DNA of 64,000 nucleotides from Phycisphaerae bacterium (GTDB taxonomy: Bacteria > Planctomycetota > Phycisphaerae > UBA1845), in contig JABWBH010000015.1 of assembly GCA_013360585.1 (NCBI GenBank), forward strand, positions 1-64,000. The letters run 5' to 3'. Below the pieces are notes generated by a model. It was given only the letters and a program-made list of their open reading frames with translations, searched no databases and had not been told where the DNA came from. The translations under genes and the position numbers were made by a program. Of the stretch, positions 28,076-37,750 are shown piece by piece. Each line of letters opens with the position of its first letter. Position 1 is the first letter of the stretch.

Positions 28076-29727
28076 TTGTCCGCCTTCACCTCGTAAACCA
28101 CCTTGCCGCCCGCGTACACCCGCTCGACCACCGAAGACGGATCGTGCGGGTCTCCCGACCAGATAACCAGGTCCGCCCGCGCGCCGCGAGCCACGCGACC
28201 GGCGCCCTCCAGCCCGAGAAGCCGCGCCGCACGCGTCGTCACCAGTTCAAGCGGCGACGCCCCGCTCTCTTCAAGCGCCCCGGCCGTCAACTGCGCGTTC
28301 GCCAGAACAAAACGAGACTCCTGCACGCCCCCGCCGCTGCCGACCGCCCAACGCACGCCCACCTTCGACAGCCGCGCCGCGCTCGTCGCCACGTGACGCC
28401 GAAACTCGTTATCCGCCCGAAGCTCCGGGCGTTGCGCCGGACCGAGCACCACCGGCGCCTTCGCCTTCGCGATTTCGTCCGCGACCAGGTAAGCCTCCGT
28501 CGCCCCCTCCAGAATCAGATCAAGATTGAATTCCTGCGCCAGCTCCAGCGCGTTGAGAATGTCCTCGCTGCGGTGCGCCTCGATCCGAACCGGAAGCTTC
28601 CGATCCAGCGCCTTCAGGAGAACTTCCTTGCCCCGATCCGGTTTCGGCTCCGCGGGCTTCTTGATCTCCTCTTCTTTCTTGGCGTCCCCCGCCGCACCTG
28701 GCGCCGGAGGCGCGTCCGCGAACATCGCCTCGTCCCCGGACATAAGACTGCGGAACAGGTCCGCCGGATCGTCCGACGGAGCTTCGCCAGCGGTATCCTC
28801 AGATGCGCCCGTGGCGCCGTCCGCGCCGCCGGGCGACGGCCGAGGCGGTCCGGGGCGGGGACCGGGGCGCGGACCTTCGGGCTTCGGGGCGTCCGGTTTC
28901 GGCTCAGCGGGCTTCTCGTCCTTCTTATCCGGAGGCTTCGGATCCGCCTCCTTCTTTTCGCCTCCGGATTTCGCTTTTTCCGCTTCTTCCTTCGCCTTCT
29001 TTTCGGCGCGTTCCTTGATTTTCTTCTCGTATTCCTCGAGGTCCGCCTTGTAATCCTCAAGAGATTTGCGGTACTCCAGCGCCTCGCGGAGCTGACGGCG
29101 CAGGTTGTTGAACGTGTTGATCCGAGCAAGCGCGGATTGCCCAGACCCGAGGTTGACGTGCAGTGCGACGTCTTCCTTGATCGCCGACCCGGCTCGACCG
29201 GACTCCGGGCGCCCGAGTGAGAAGATCGCGCTCGTCCCGAGCACGCCGACCGGTCCGCGCGGTGCGACGTACACCGTCGTCACGCCGTTGCGCAGCGCGT
29301 CCTGGAACACGTCCGCCGCGTAGGCGTCCCACCCGTCGGCCGCCTTCGACAGCGCGTTGGCGGCGCCACCGCCCGAGATGATTCCCAGTCCGCTGTAAAC
29401 GTCGATGAAACCAGGCGTGACCGTCTTTCCGGTCGCATCGAAGGACTTGCCCAGAATCCCCGCTTTGACATCCGCGCCCACGTCGCCGATCCGGTCGCCG
29501 CGGATTGAAATCCCGCCCTTCTCAATGACGCGACCGTCTCCGGTCAGAATCCGCGCATGTTCGATCGTCTCGCCGCCACCTAACCCGAACAACTGCCCCT
29601 GCACCGGAACCGTCGTCGAAGCGACAATCAACAAGATGACGAAGCAATACGGGGTAGGCAGGCGCCCTGAACGAGAATTCGTCTCACGCCTCAAACGCAG
29701 TGCGCGACGCAGTTGCTTGAACGTCAC
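28072..29727 (-). CDS. Amidohydrolase-like exported protein, degenerate metal site, charged/PKP linker (array member H, first gene of the run)
   Basis: PGFIDVYSGLG; LPVRIEAHRSEDILNALELAQEFNLDLILEGATEAY; ARADLVIWSGDPHDPSSVVERVYAGGKVVYE. Confidence 0.85.
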   Translation of the reverse strand: MTFKQLRRALRLRRETNSRSGRLPTPYCFVILLIVASTTVPVQGQLFGLGGGETIEHARILTGDGRVIEKGGISIRGDRIGDVGADVKAGILGKSFDATGKTVTPGFIDVYSGLGIISGGGAANALSKAADGWDAYAADVFQDALRNGVTTVYVAPRGPVGVLGTSAIFSLGRPESGRAGSAIKEDVALHVNLGSGQSALARINTFNNLRRQLREALEYRKSLEDYKADLEEYEKKIKERAEKKAKEEAEKAKSGGEKKEADPKPPDKKDEKPAEPKPDAPKPEGPRPGPRPGPPRPSPGGADGATGASEDTAGEAPSDDPADLFRSLMSGDEAMFADAPPAPGAAGDAKKEEEIKKPAEPKPDRGKEVLLKALDRKLPVRIEAHRSEDILNALELAQEFNLDLILEGATEAYLVADEIAKAKAPVVLGPAQRPELRADNEFRRHVATSAARLSKVGVRWAVGSGGGVQESRFVLANAQLTAGALEESGASPLELVTTRAARLLGLEGAGRVARGARADLVIWSGDPHDPSSVVERVYAGGKVVYEVKADK

Positions 29728-30212
29728 TGGCGATCCCTCCTCTGGACGACCTCAACCGGAGTATCAGAAACCCTCCATCGCGTCAAAGCAATTCCGGCGG
29801 AGTTCGCCGCCCCGGGACAAACTTTTACAGCCCTCCCGGCATTCCCCTCCTTGTCCGGATTGCGCGGCTTATCATCGCGACGAGTTGCCCGTCCGCATGA
29901 GAATCGGACTCCTTCCTCCCCGCGCACGCGCCGTCGCCGTCGCAAGTCGCGGATTCAAAAAGGTTCATGCACGGGTCGGCTCGCACCGACTCACTTGAGG
30001 GGATCGCATCAGAACTCCGCGACGCCGATCCGCAAGGGCGGTCCCACCCGCCGTCGCAGGAGTCGGAAACCCGCGCGTGCCGCGCGGTTTCTTCCGGTTT
30101 TTCGGGTTGATTCGTCGCAGCGCTTGCCTAACATTGACGTAGAGAGGCCGCGATCCGGGGGCGTCCGGCGCGGAGGGTTGCGCATCATCCGTAACCGTAA
30201 GGGAGAAGAGAC

Positions 30213-31679
30213 ATGAACCTGCCTGAAATCCGCGTCACGCGCGATGCAAGTGTCACGTTATCGGCACTCCTCTGCGGAGTCCTTCTCGGTTGCACGCCGA
30301 ATATCGACGATCTGGTGGCCGCCGCCGTCGACGAGGCGCTGGCCGGACGCCCCGTCCCCGGCGGCGAGGACGGCGCTCCCGGCGCTGCGGGACGCAACTG
30401 CTGGGATCTCGACGCCGACGGCGAGAACGACCCCGAGGAAGACCTTAACGGCGACGGGAGCTTCAACGCCCTCGACTGCACCGGCCAGTCCGGTCCGCCC
30501 GGCGAAGATGGCGCGGACGGCGAAGATGGCGCGCCGGGATCGCCCGGCGTTGCCTGCTGGGATCTCAACGCCGACGGCGTCGCCCAGCTCGACGCCGAAG
30601 ACACCAACGAGGACGGGGTGGTCGATGTGTTCGACTGCCGCGGCGACACCGGACCGGGCGGCTCCAGCGGCGAACCAGGCGCGGACTTCCCCGCAGGCAG
30701 CATCCTGGTGACCGACTCTGCGACCCCGCCCGCCGGGTTCGCCTACACCGGCCTGAGTCTTTCCGAAGGCGGAGGCTGGGACGCCCGCGCGGCCCTGCCG
30801 CAAGGGCTTCAGACGGCTTCCGCCGCTGCTGCAATGAACGACCGCGTCTACGTCTTCGGCGGTTACGCCGGCGGCGGCAACAACGGATTCCTCAATACCG
30901 TGTACGAGTTCAACCCCGGCAATAACACCTGGTCCCCCCGCGCGCCGATGCCCACGCCGCGTGCCGAGAGCGCGGCCGTGGCGCTCGACGGGCTTATTTA
31001 TGTGATCGGCGGGTACAACGGCGTCTCCGCCGCTCTCGCTGTCGTTGAGGTGTACGATCCGGTCGCCGATGCGTGGTCGGCGGGGACGCCGCTCCAGACT
31101 CCGCGAGACTACCCCGCCGCGGCCGTCCTCGACGGTGCAATTCACGTCTTCGGCGGCTGGGACGGACTTGCTTACTCAAAGACGCTTGAGGCGTATGACC
31201 CGGTCGCGGGAACCTGGTCCTTCAAAGCGCCGATGTCCGTCGCCCGTTACGGCGCGGGCGCCGCCGTGCTCGACGGAAAGCTGTATGCGCTCGGCGGATA
31301 TTCCGGCGCTTCCGATGAGCGGACCGTCGAGGTCTACGACCCGGGCGCCAACACCTGGACCTCGCGCTCGTGGATGCACGCACCGCGCGAGGGGATGGGC
31401 GTCGTCGTCAGCAACGGGCGCATCTATGTCGTCGGCGGGTTCAGCGACGTCGGCGGGGTCGTCCGCATCCTTGACAGCGTTGAGGAATATGACCCGATCG
31501 CCGAACTCTGGACGCCGTCCACGCCGCTGCGCACCCCGCGCGCCAATCTTGCCTCGGCGGCGACTTCCGAGGGTCTTTACATCTGCGGCGGGACCGACCG
31601 CTTCCCGGGCACGACTTATCTTTCCCGCGTGGAGGTGTTCACGCCGCCGACCATCTTGTATCTGCATGAGAAGCAGTAG
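30213..31679 (+). CDS. Kelch-repeat lipoprotein with collagen-like and EF-hand-like N-terminal segments
   Basis: Lipobox LLGC; GQSGPPGEDGADGEDGAPGSPG; CWDLDADG/CWDLNADG repeats; repeated RVYVFGGY, IYVIGGYNG, IHVFGGWDG, LYALGGYSG, IYVVGGFSD, LYICGG kelch blades. Confidence 0.88.
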   Translation: MNLPEIRVTRDASVTLSALLCGVLLGCTPNIDDLVAAAVDEALAGRPVPGGEDGAPGAAGRNCWDLDADGENDPEEDLNGDGSFNALDCTGQSGPPGEDGADGEDGAPGSPGVACWDLNADGVAQLDAEDTNEDGVVDVFDCRGDTGPGGSSGEPGADFPAGSILVTDSATPPAGFAYTGLSLSEGGGWDARAALPQGLQTASAAAAMNDRVYVFGGYAGGGNNGFLNTVYEFNPGNNTWSPRAPMPTPRAESAAVALDGLIYVIGGYNGVSAALAVVEVYDPVADAWSAGTPLQTPRDYPAAAVLDGAIHVFGGWDGLAYSKTLEAYDPVAGTWSFKAPMSVARYGAGAAVLDGKLYALGGYSGASDERTVEVYDPGANTWTSRSWMHAPREGMGVVVSNGRIYVVGGFSDVGGVVRILDSVEEYDPIAELWTPSTPLRTPRANLASAATSEGLYICGGTDRFPGTTYLSRVEVFTPPTILYLHEKQ

Positions 31680-31716
31680 GCGCTTCCGGTCAGATGCACC
31701 GTGGAAGACCGAGAAA

Positions 31717-31743
31717 GGGGCGTCCGAGCTTTTTCGGCGCCCC
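31717..31743. terminator. GC-rich hairpin between convergent genes
   Basis: ggggcg-t-ccga / tcgg-cgcccc, lying between the + CDS ending 31679 and the - CDS ending 31749. Confidence 0.55.
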
Positions 31744-31748
31744 ACCGC

Positions 31749-32705
31749 TCATTGTCGCGGGCAATTGCACCCCGTGTACTTCGCGTCAGCCGTGCATTCC
31801 CCGATCAACCAGCCGTTGTCCTTGTCGGTCCAGCACGCCTGCCAGATCACGACCCAGCTTTCGCTCGGGCAGTCCCCGACTCCGTTACAGACGCGCCCCA
31901 TGAAATCGCACAACCGCGCGCCCTTTTTCATGGTGCATAGCGCCTTGTCGCATCGGCCCCACCAGACCTCTCCATCCGCGGTCAGCTCGATCTCGCACCA
32001 CTGCCCGGAGGGCGATCCGCAGGCAAAGACCCGCTGGGCCGGAAAACAACCCGAGGGAGTCAGCAGGGCGACGTCAAGGTCGTGGACCCAGCCCGGGCTG
32101 ACCAGTCGGGCTTCGTTGCCGATCACCGGCACGTCAAATGCGACCCCCGTCTCCCCGCGCGGCCAAGTCACGCCGATCCGAACCGAATCCCCGTCGTGCG
32201 AATGATCCCGGAAATGAACGATCACGTTCAGCGCTGCTTCACCGTCGCACCACGTAACGTAGCCGAGGATATCGTCGCACTGAATCGGCGGAAAACCCGC
32301 GCAGAACGACTGATGATGGCTGCCGCAGGCCGTCACGATCAACGTGCCGCCGTCCACGTTGGCGAATTTCGCTTTCCATCGGCCGCGCGCGTTGGAGGAA
32401 ACGATCCGCGAGCGCGACTGCAACGAAACCTCGAACGTATCTCCCGGAGTCGGATCGCTCCCTTTGACGACGACGTCGCAGTCCCGGTCGCCGTCGCGGT
32501 CGGTGACTTTCACCCGGCTGATCACCGCGTCACACGGTTGCGCCGCGACGAGGCTCGGCGCCACAAGAGCGATCCCGATGCCCAGGATGGTCCGGACACG
32601 CCATCCTGGATCAGATCCCCGACCCTCCGGAGTGAACCCGGACGGCGAATTCGATGAAGATACGCCGTCGCGCCCTGATCGTTTGTCCTCGGTTTCTACG
32701 TTCAT
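31749..32705 (-). CDS. Hypothetical protein, likely exported
   Basis: Long ORF with hydrophobic segment ILGIGIALVAPSLVAAQ; ATG at 32705; Cys-rich C-terminus. Confidence 0.7.
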   Translation of the reverse strand: MNVETEDKRSGRDGVSSSNSPSGFTPEGRGSDPGWRVRTILGIGIALVAPSLVAAQPCDAVISRVKVTDRDGDRDCDVVVKGSDPTPGDTFEVSLQSRSRIVSSNARGRWKAKFANVDGGTLIVTACGSHHQSFCAGFPPIQCDDILGYVTWCDGEAALNVIVHFRDHSHDGDSVRIGVTWPRGETGVAFDVPVIGNEARLVSPGWVHDLDVALLTPSGCFPAQRVFACGSPSGQWCEIELTADGEVWWGRCDKALCTMKKGARLCDFMGRVCNGVGDCPSESWVVIWQACWTDKDNGWLIGECTADAKYTGCNCPRQ

Positions 32706-33136
32706 GTCTCTGTCTCCCTGGAAGGACTCGCCTTGACACTGAAGCGGGCGCAAAGACCGTCAAATACGCCTCGCGACTCTCACAGCGAATATGAGACTGC
32801 CCGGCGTGAGGCTTGGGAGATCGGGCGGTTCAGGACAGTAACGAGTTTTGGCGCCGTCTCGTGGACGGTTCATGCACAATGCGCCGCCCACCCCAACAGC
32901 CGCAATGTGGACGAAATTATACTGCCGTCGCGATCCCTGAATCAAGCTTTTTTCGACGAGGAGCCGTCCGCAGGGGTGTCCAGGGGCTTCGCGACGTGCC
33001 AGGCACGCCGTCCAGCCTGTTTCAGCCCGCCCGCACTCGATCGATGCGGCACCGATCCGGGAAGTTCAATCGCGCCTTGGCCGGGTTTGGCGCGAGGCGG
33101 ATCCCCCGCGATCGGACGCCGCGGCCCACCCCGAAC

Positions 33137-33715
33137 CTACTCCTGCGGCGGGCGCAGCGCCTCGACGCTCGGAAGATCCTTCAACGACGACAGTCCGAAC
33201 GTCTCGAGAAACTTCGTCGTCGTCCCGTAAAGCAGGGGGCGACCGAGTTCCTCCGCGCGACCGACGATCTTCACGAGGTTCATCTCCCGCAGTCGCGCCA
33301 AGACTTCGCCGGAGCTGACGCCGCGGATCGAATCCACCTGCGCCCGCATCGCCGGCTGCTTGTACGCCACCACCGCCAGCGTCTCCAGCGCCGCCGGCGA
33401 CAGCCGCATGTCGCGGCGCACCGCGACAAGCTGCGACACCCAGCGGTCGAACGTCGGGAGGGTCATCATCTGATACCCCCGGGCGATCGCCTCGATCCGG
33501 AACGCGGCGCCGGACTGCTCGTATTTGCGGTTCAGAGCCTCGACGCACTCGCGGACCGACTCCGCCGACGCCTCGACGATCTGCGCAATCCGCGACGCCG
33601 GGACGGGCCGGTCGGACGCAAAGAGCAGCGCCTCCACGACGGTCTGAACGTCCACCGCCGGCGCCTCCGGGACTCCGCCTGTTTCCGCCGTATCCGCAGT
33701 GATAGCCTGTGTCAT
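33137..33715 (-). CDS. scpB: Segregation and condensation protein B
   Basis: VEALLFASDRPVPASRIAQIV...LSPAALETLAVVAYKQPAMRAQVDSIRGVSS...GRPLLYGTTTKFLETFGLSSLKDLP; ATG at 33715. Confidence 0.93.
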   Translation of the reverse strand: MTQAITADTAETGGVPEAPAVDVQTVVEALLFASDRPVPASRIAQIVEASAESVRECVEALNRKYEQSGAAFRIEAIARGYQMMTLPTFDRWVSQLVAVRRDMRLSPAALETLAVVAYKQPAMRAQVDSIRGVSSGEVLARLREMNLVKIVGRAEELGRPLLYGTTTKFLETFGLSSLKDLPSVEALRPPQE

Positions 33716-34056
33716 CGCCGAGCATCTTACCGGACGCCTTCCGTCAATTCGAGTCGCCGGATGAACCTGCCCGGTCTCCTCATTTCCGAGTGTCCGCGTC
33801 CGCCAGGTCCGCCCCCTTTTGACACTCGTCCGGTATTCACCCCGCAGCTCCGGTCCGCGCGGCGGCAGGTCGGGCAGGCTCCGCATTTTCCCGCCGAAGA
33901 TAAGCGGGTTTCTTAAGCTGTTTTTGTCGATATCCGGGAGTCGGAGTGCTCAGGGCCCGTGCCGGGACGGCGTCGGTCCCGCGTGCATTCCCGCGGCTGC
34001 CGCCGACGGATCGCCGCAACCCGGGATCGGCCAACCGGTGCGCCGGGTCGGTCACG

Positions 34057-35190
34057 ATGAATCCGTCCTCGAACAATCCGCTGATCAAGACGATCCGTCT
34101 CAGCGACGCTGAGATCGAAGCGCTGCTGGACCGCCTCGATCAGCAAGGCGAGAGCGTCGGAATCGCCGGTCGGCAGGCCGCCCGGTACAAGTACCGCCTC
34201 GACGCCTGCGTCATCCGCATCCGGCAGCCCGGGGACGTCGAGAGCAAGCCCTTCGTCGCCCCGACGCGCAACCTCAGCGGCAAAGGCATCGCCTTCCTTC
34301 ACGGAGGCTACGTCCACGTCGGAACGCGCGTCGAAGTCCAGCTCGTCAATTTGCGCGGCGGGTGTCAGGACGTCAGCGGCCGCGTGGTGCGCTGCGACTA
34401 TCTGACTCGAGGACTGCACCACGTCGGCGTCTTGTTTGACAGCGAGATCGCGCCGGAGGACTTCTGCAACGACGCCGGGCTGGAGCACCTCCGCGTCCTG
34501 CTCGTCGAGGACGACGAGGTCATGAAAAAGCTCGTCATGATCCTGCTGGATCAGTTGCACGTCACCGCGGATCATGCGCCGACGGGGACGGAGGCGCTGA
34601 AACTCGCCGCCGCCGGCGCTTATGACGTGATCCTGATGGACATGGAGCTGCCGGACATGGACGGGTTCACCGCGACGCGCGCCTTGCGGGAGCAAGGATT
34701 CCGCGGGCGCATCATCGCCGCCACGGCGCTGGATTCCGCCGAGGATCAGCGACGCTGCCTCGACGCCGGATGCGACGGGCATCTGGCCAAGCCCTACGCG
34801 CGTGAGAAGCTGGCCCGCGCGCTTTCGGACCGTCGAGGACGGCCCCTCGTCAGCCGGCTTCAGGGCGACCCGGCGTTCACCGCCGTGATCGACGCCTTCG
34901 TCAGGGAAATGCCCTCGCGCATCGCCGACCTCGAAGCCGCGATGACCGCCAGGCAGCTTGATCGCGTCGCCCGGGTCGCCCGCAGTCTCAAGGGCGAGGG
35001 CGGTAGCTGCGGGTTCCCGACGATCGACAGTGCCGCCGGCGCGCTCGAAACCGCACTGCAATCCTCCGATGACGACGAGGTGGTCCGCGTCATGCTCAAT
35101 CAATTGCTCGAATTATGCCGCCTCGTCCGTTCCGCGCCGTCCGCCGGGAGCACGCCGGGCGGAAACGCAACCGATCCCGACATCAACTAA
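34057..35190 (+). CDS. PilZ - receiver - Hpt-like multidomain signalling protein
   Basis: PilZ-like RNLSGKGIAFLHGGYVHVGTRVEVQL; receiver VLLVEDDE...VILMDMELPDMDG...GHLAKPY; Hpt-like C-terminus. ATG at 34057. Confidence 0.85.
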   Translation: MNPSSNNPLIKTIRLSDAEIEALLDRLDQQGESVGIAGRQAARYKYRLDACVIRIRQPGDVESKPFVAPTRNLSGKGIAFLHGGYVHVGTRVEVQLVNLRGGCQDVSGRVVRCDYLTRGLHHVGVLFDSEIAPEDFCNDAGLEHLRVLLVEDDEVMKKLVMILLDQLHVTADHAPTGTEALKLAAAGAYDVILMDMELPDMDGFTATRALREQGFRGRIIAATALDSAEDQRRCLDAGCDGHLAKPYAREKLARALSDRRGRPLVSRLQGDPAFTAVIDAFVREMPSRIADLEAAMTARQLDRVARVARSLKGEGGSCGFPTIDSAAGALETALQSSDDDEVVRVMLNQLLELCRLVRSAPSAGSTPGGNATDPDIN

Positions 35191-35382
35191 ACTCGACTTT
35201 TGCTCTTTTCCAAGAGGGTGGTTAGCCTGACTCTCGAGGGGAAACGCAGGATTTGAGGTTTCGCAACACCCTTCGAAACTCCGGGGATTCAAATACCCCG
35301 AGGCGCCGTCTTGAAGTCGCTGATCCTCTTGGAAATCTCCCTCCTTCAAGAACGGCGTAAGTCGAGCACAGGAGACGGAAAC

Positions 35383-36207
35383 ATGAGTCGTCGGACGGCA
35401 ACGGGGTTGGCGGGGGTGGGTTTGTCGGTCATGCTCCTGAGCGGGTGTTCTTACGCCCATCAGGCCAAGGCCGCAGGCGAGGAGCGGCTCTCCTTCCCGG
35501 TCGATCAGACGACGGCGCTGCACGTCAAGACCGGAAACGGATTCGTGCGCGCGACCGCCGGGGCTGCGGACGTGTTCGAGATCACCGTCAGGAAGGAAGG
35601 CCGGGCGCCGACGATGCGGGAGGCGGAGGAGGCGCTGGCCGCGATCGAGATCATCTCGGAAACGGCGGACGGCGTGCGTACGCTGACCTGGCGCTACAAG
35701 GAGCCGCGGTCCAAGGCGTGGAACGCGACCGTCTCGTTCGAGGTCTTGATGCCCGCGTCCGTGGCGCTTGCGGCAACGACGCACAACGGGGCGCTGAACG
35801 TCAGCGGTCTGACGTCCGACGTCGATCTTTCGACGCACAACGGCGCGGTCGTCGTGGAAGGTCACACCGGAGCGCGTCTCAAGGCCAAGTCCTACAACGG
35901 GGGGCTGAGCGTCAGTTCGTCTGCGGCGGACCTGGATGCGGAGACTTACAACGGCGCGATCCGCTGCACGGCGTCGAACCGCGCCGCGCCCCACATCCGG
36001 CTGGTTTCACATAACGGAGGCATCGACCTGGACCTCGCCGATGACGCTTCGGCGGCCTTGACCTGCCTAACGAGCAACGGCAGCGTCCGGTGCGACCTGC
36101 CGGTGACGGCGGACGCCGCAAGCCGGACGAACCTCAGCGGCAAGCTGGGAGATGGCGCGGGGCGCGTCCGGACCGAGACGCATAACGGCTCGATCCGGGT
36201 GAGATGA
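35383..36207 (+). CDS. Lipoprotein with DUF4097-like beta-helical repeats
   Basis: Lipobox LLSGC; repeated THNGALNV, THNGAVVV, SYNGGLSV, TYNGAIRC, SHNGGIDL, TSNGSVRC, THNGSIRV. Confidence 0.85.
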   Translation: MSRRTATGLAGVGLSVMLLSGCSYAHQAKAAGEERLSFPVDQTTALHVKTGNGFVRATAGAADVFEITVRKEGRAPTMREAEEALAAIEIISETADGVRTLTWRYKEPRSKAWNATVSFEVLMPASVALAATTHNGALNVSGLTSDVDLSTHNGAVVVEGHTGARLKAKSYNGGLSVSSSAADLDAETYNGAIRCTASNRAAPHIRLVSHNGGIDLDLADDASAALTCLTSNGSVRCDLPVTADAASRTNLSGKLGDGAGRVRTETHNGSIRVR

Positions 36208-36291
36208 TTCGGCTTGGCCGGGATTGAGACGGCGGCGGGTCGGCGCGCCCGGCTGAGACGACCGGCAGATCGCCCGGGAAGGATCCGGCCA

Positions 36292-36906
36292 CTACGGGAA
36301 TGTGCAGTCTTCCTCGTTGTCGGGGCTGACCGCGATGGTAACCGCGACGCCGCGAACACTCATCGCATGAAGGATGTTGGCCGCGGATTGCGGAGTGACC
36401 TTGACGCCGTTGATCGTCAGGTTGCGGACTCCGTCATCCGGATCACTACCCAGCTTGCCGACGCGCATCGACATCAAATCGAACTCGTAAACCTGCGCGG
36501 GGTGCGGTCCCGGACAAGGAGTTCGGACGTGTCCGTGTTCGTCCAGCCCCGCCTTCTGCTGGCGGGAAATCCAGGCGGGTAACCGAACCGGGAACCCGTC
36601 TGCCGGAACCGGCTCACTCCGCGTGACGGTAAGCCTCTCCCCGCACCGGATGCATTGGAACGCGACATAGGTGCGGTCGATCCGGCGCGGCGCAGCGCCC
36701 CAGAGGGCGAAGGCGAGAAGGCAACCCCCGATCCCGAGGATGATGCGCCGCCGGATCGCGCGGCGACGGTCGCCCTGATGCGTATCAAAGGTTCGCGGGT
36801 TCGACGGATCAAACGCCCGTCCGCACTCCGGGCAGAGGTCCGACGGCAGACCGTGAAGGTTGTAACCGCAGAAAAGGCAATATTTCTGATCCGTGGCAAC
36901 GCTCAT
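36292..36906 (-). CDS. Zinc-ribbon membrane protein of unknown function
   Basis: YCLFCGYNLHGLPSDLCPECGRAFDPSNPRTF followed by TM helix IILGIGGCLLAFALWGAA. Confidence 0.82.
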   Translation of the reverse strand: MSVATDQKYCLFCGYNLHGLPSDLCPECGRAFDPSNPRTFDTHQGDRRRAIRRRIILGIGGCLLAFALWGAAPRRIDRTYVAFQCIRCGERLTVTRSEPVPADGFPVRLPAWISRQQKAGLDEHGHVRTPCPGPHPAQVYEFDLMSMRVGKLGSDPDDGVRNLTINGVKVTPQSAANILHAMSVRGVAVTIAVSPDNEEDCTFP

Positions 36907-37084
36907 ACCTCACCGAAGTTTCCCGCGTTCCTGCCTCCTGACGGATCCTTCAACCGAACATGAGAGCATCATCGATCCAGATCCGTCAACCTTGCGGAAA
37001 CAATGCCTGCTGCGCAGGATACTCCCTCAGCAGGCGGGACACCGAAGTGCTCCCAGTGAACCCACAATAAGCCGGAGGACTCCC

Positions 37085-37531
37085 GTGGCGAAGAAAAGGA
37101 ACGCTCCCCTGTCCGGTTGGAACCCGTCGACAACTGAAATCAACATGCTGATGGTGTCTTTTGTCGCCCAGCGACTCGCGTTTGTCACTCATCCGCAGGC
37201 GTGGTCCAAATCGACCATCCGAGAGATGAAGTCCGTTCTGCGGCCTATCCGGCCGGACAAGGGCGGCGATCCCACGCCGATCCCCCCTCCCCCTCCCCGC
37301 AGACCCAGGGTGAGCCTTCTTAAGGAACTGATCGCCAACCTCACGGACCCGCGTCGATCGGACCTTCCGCGTGAAACGGCAACCGAAGAAGCGCCATCGG
37401 CCAAGCGGCACACGAAAGCGCGAACGCTGCGCCAAGGCGAGTCCGACGCCCGCGGGCTGCGACCGACCTTCCTGATGAGCACGGACGGAGACGGAATTTC
37501 GTCCCGCGCCATGCGATCGGCGAAGCGGTAG
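37085..37531 (+). CDS. Possible small hypothetical protein
   Basis: ORF with candidate GTG start (VAKKRNAPLSGWNPSTTEINML) followed by a hairpin at 37574-37593; no family recognised. Confidence 0.3.
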   Translation: MAKKRNAPLSGWNPSTTEINMLMVSFVAQRLAFVTHPQAWSKSTIREMKSVLRPIRPDKGGDPTPIPPPPPRRPRVSLLKELIANLTDPRRSDLPRETATEEAPSAKRHTKARTLRQGESDARGLRPTFLMSTDGDGISSRAMRSAKR

Positions 37532-37573
37532 CCTGGCAGCGTCGCGGGGTCGAGCGTGCGCGCCGCGCGAAGA

Positions 37574-37593
37574 TTCGCCGCTGATGCGGCGAA
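37574..37593. terminator. Hairpin, candidate terminator
   Basis: Perfect 8-bp stem ttcgccgc / gcggcgaa with a 4-nt loop. Confidence 0.4.
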
Positions 37594-37750
37594 GTGTAAT
37601 CGCTTGGCGATCGAGCCGGAGGGACGGCAAGACCTCATAACCGAGGAAGCGCAATCGTCATTTGTGATTCCGCAGAACGCCTCGAGCAGCGCATTCGCGC
37701 GAGCCGGTGACCGGGGCCTGGCGCGGCGCTCCACCCTCGCGAATGACGAC

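Noticed and set aside
37235-37275. PIRPDKGGDP resembling a J-domain HPDKGGD motif
   Set aside because: His of HPD is Arg, no flanking J-domain helices visible; probably coincidental.
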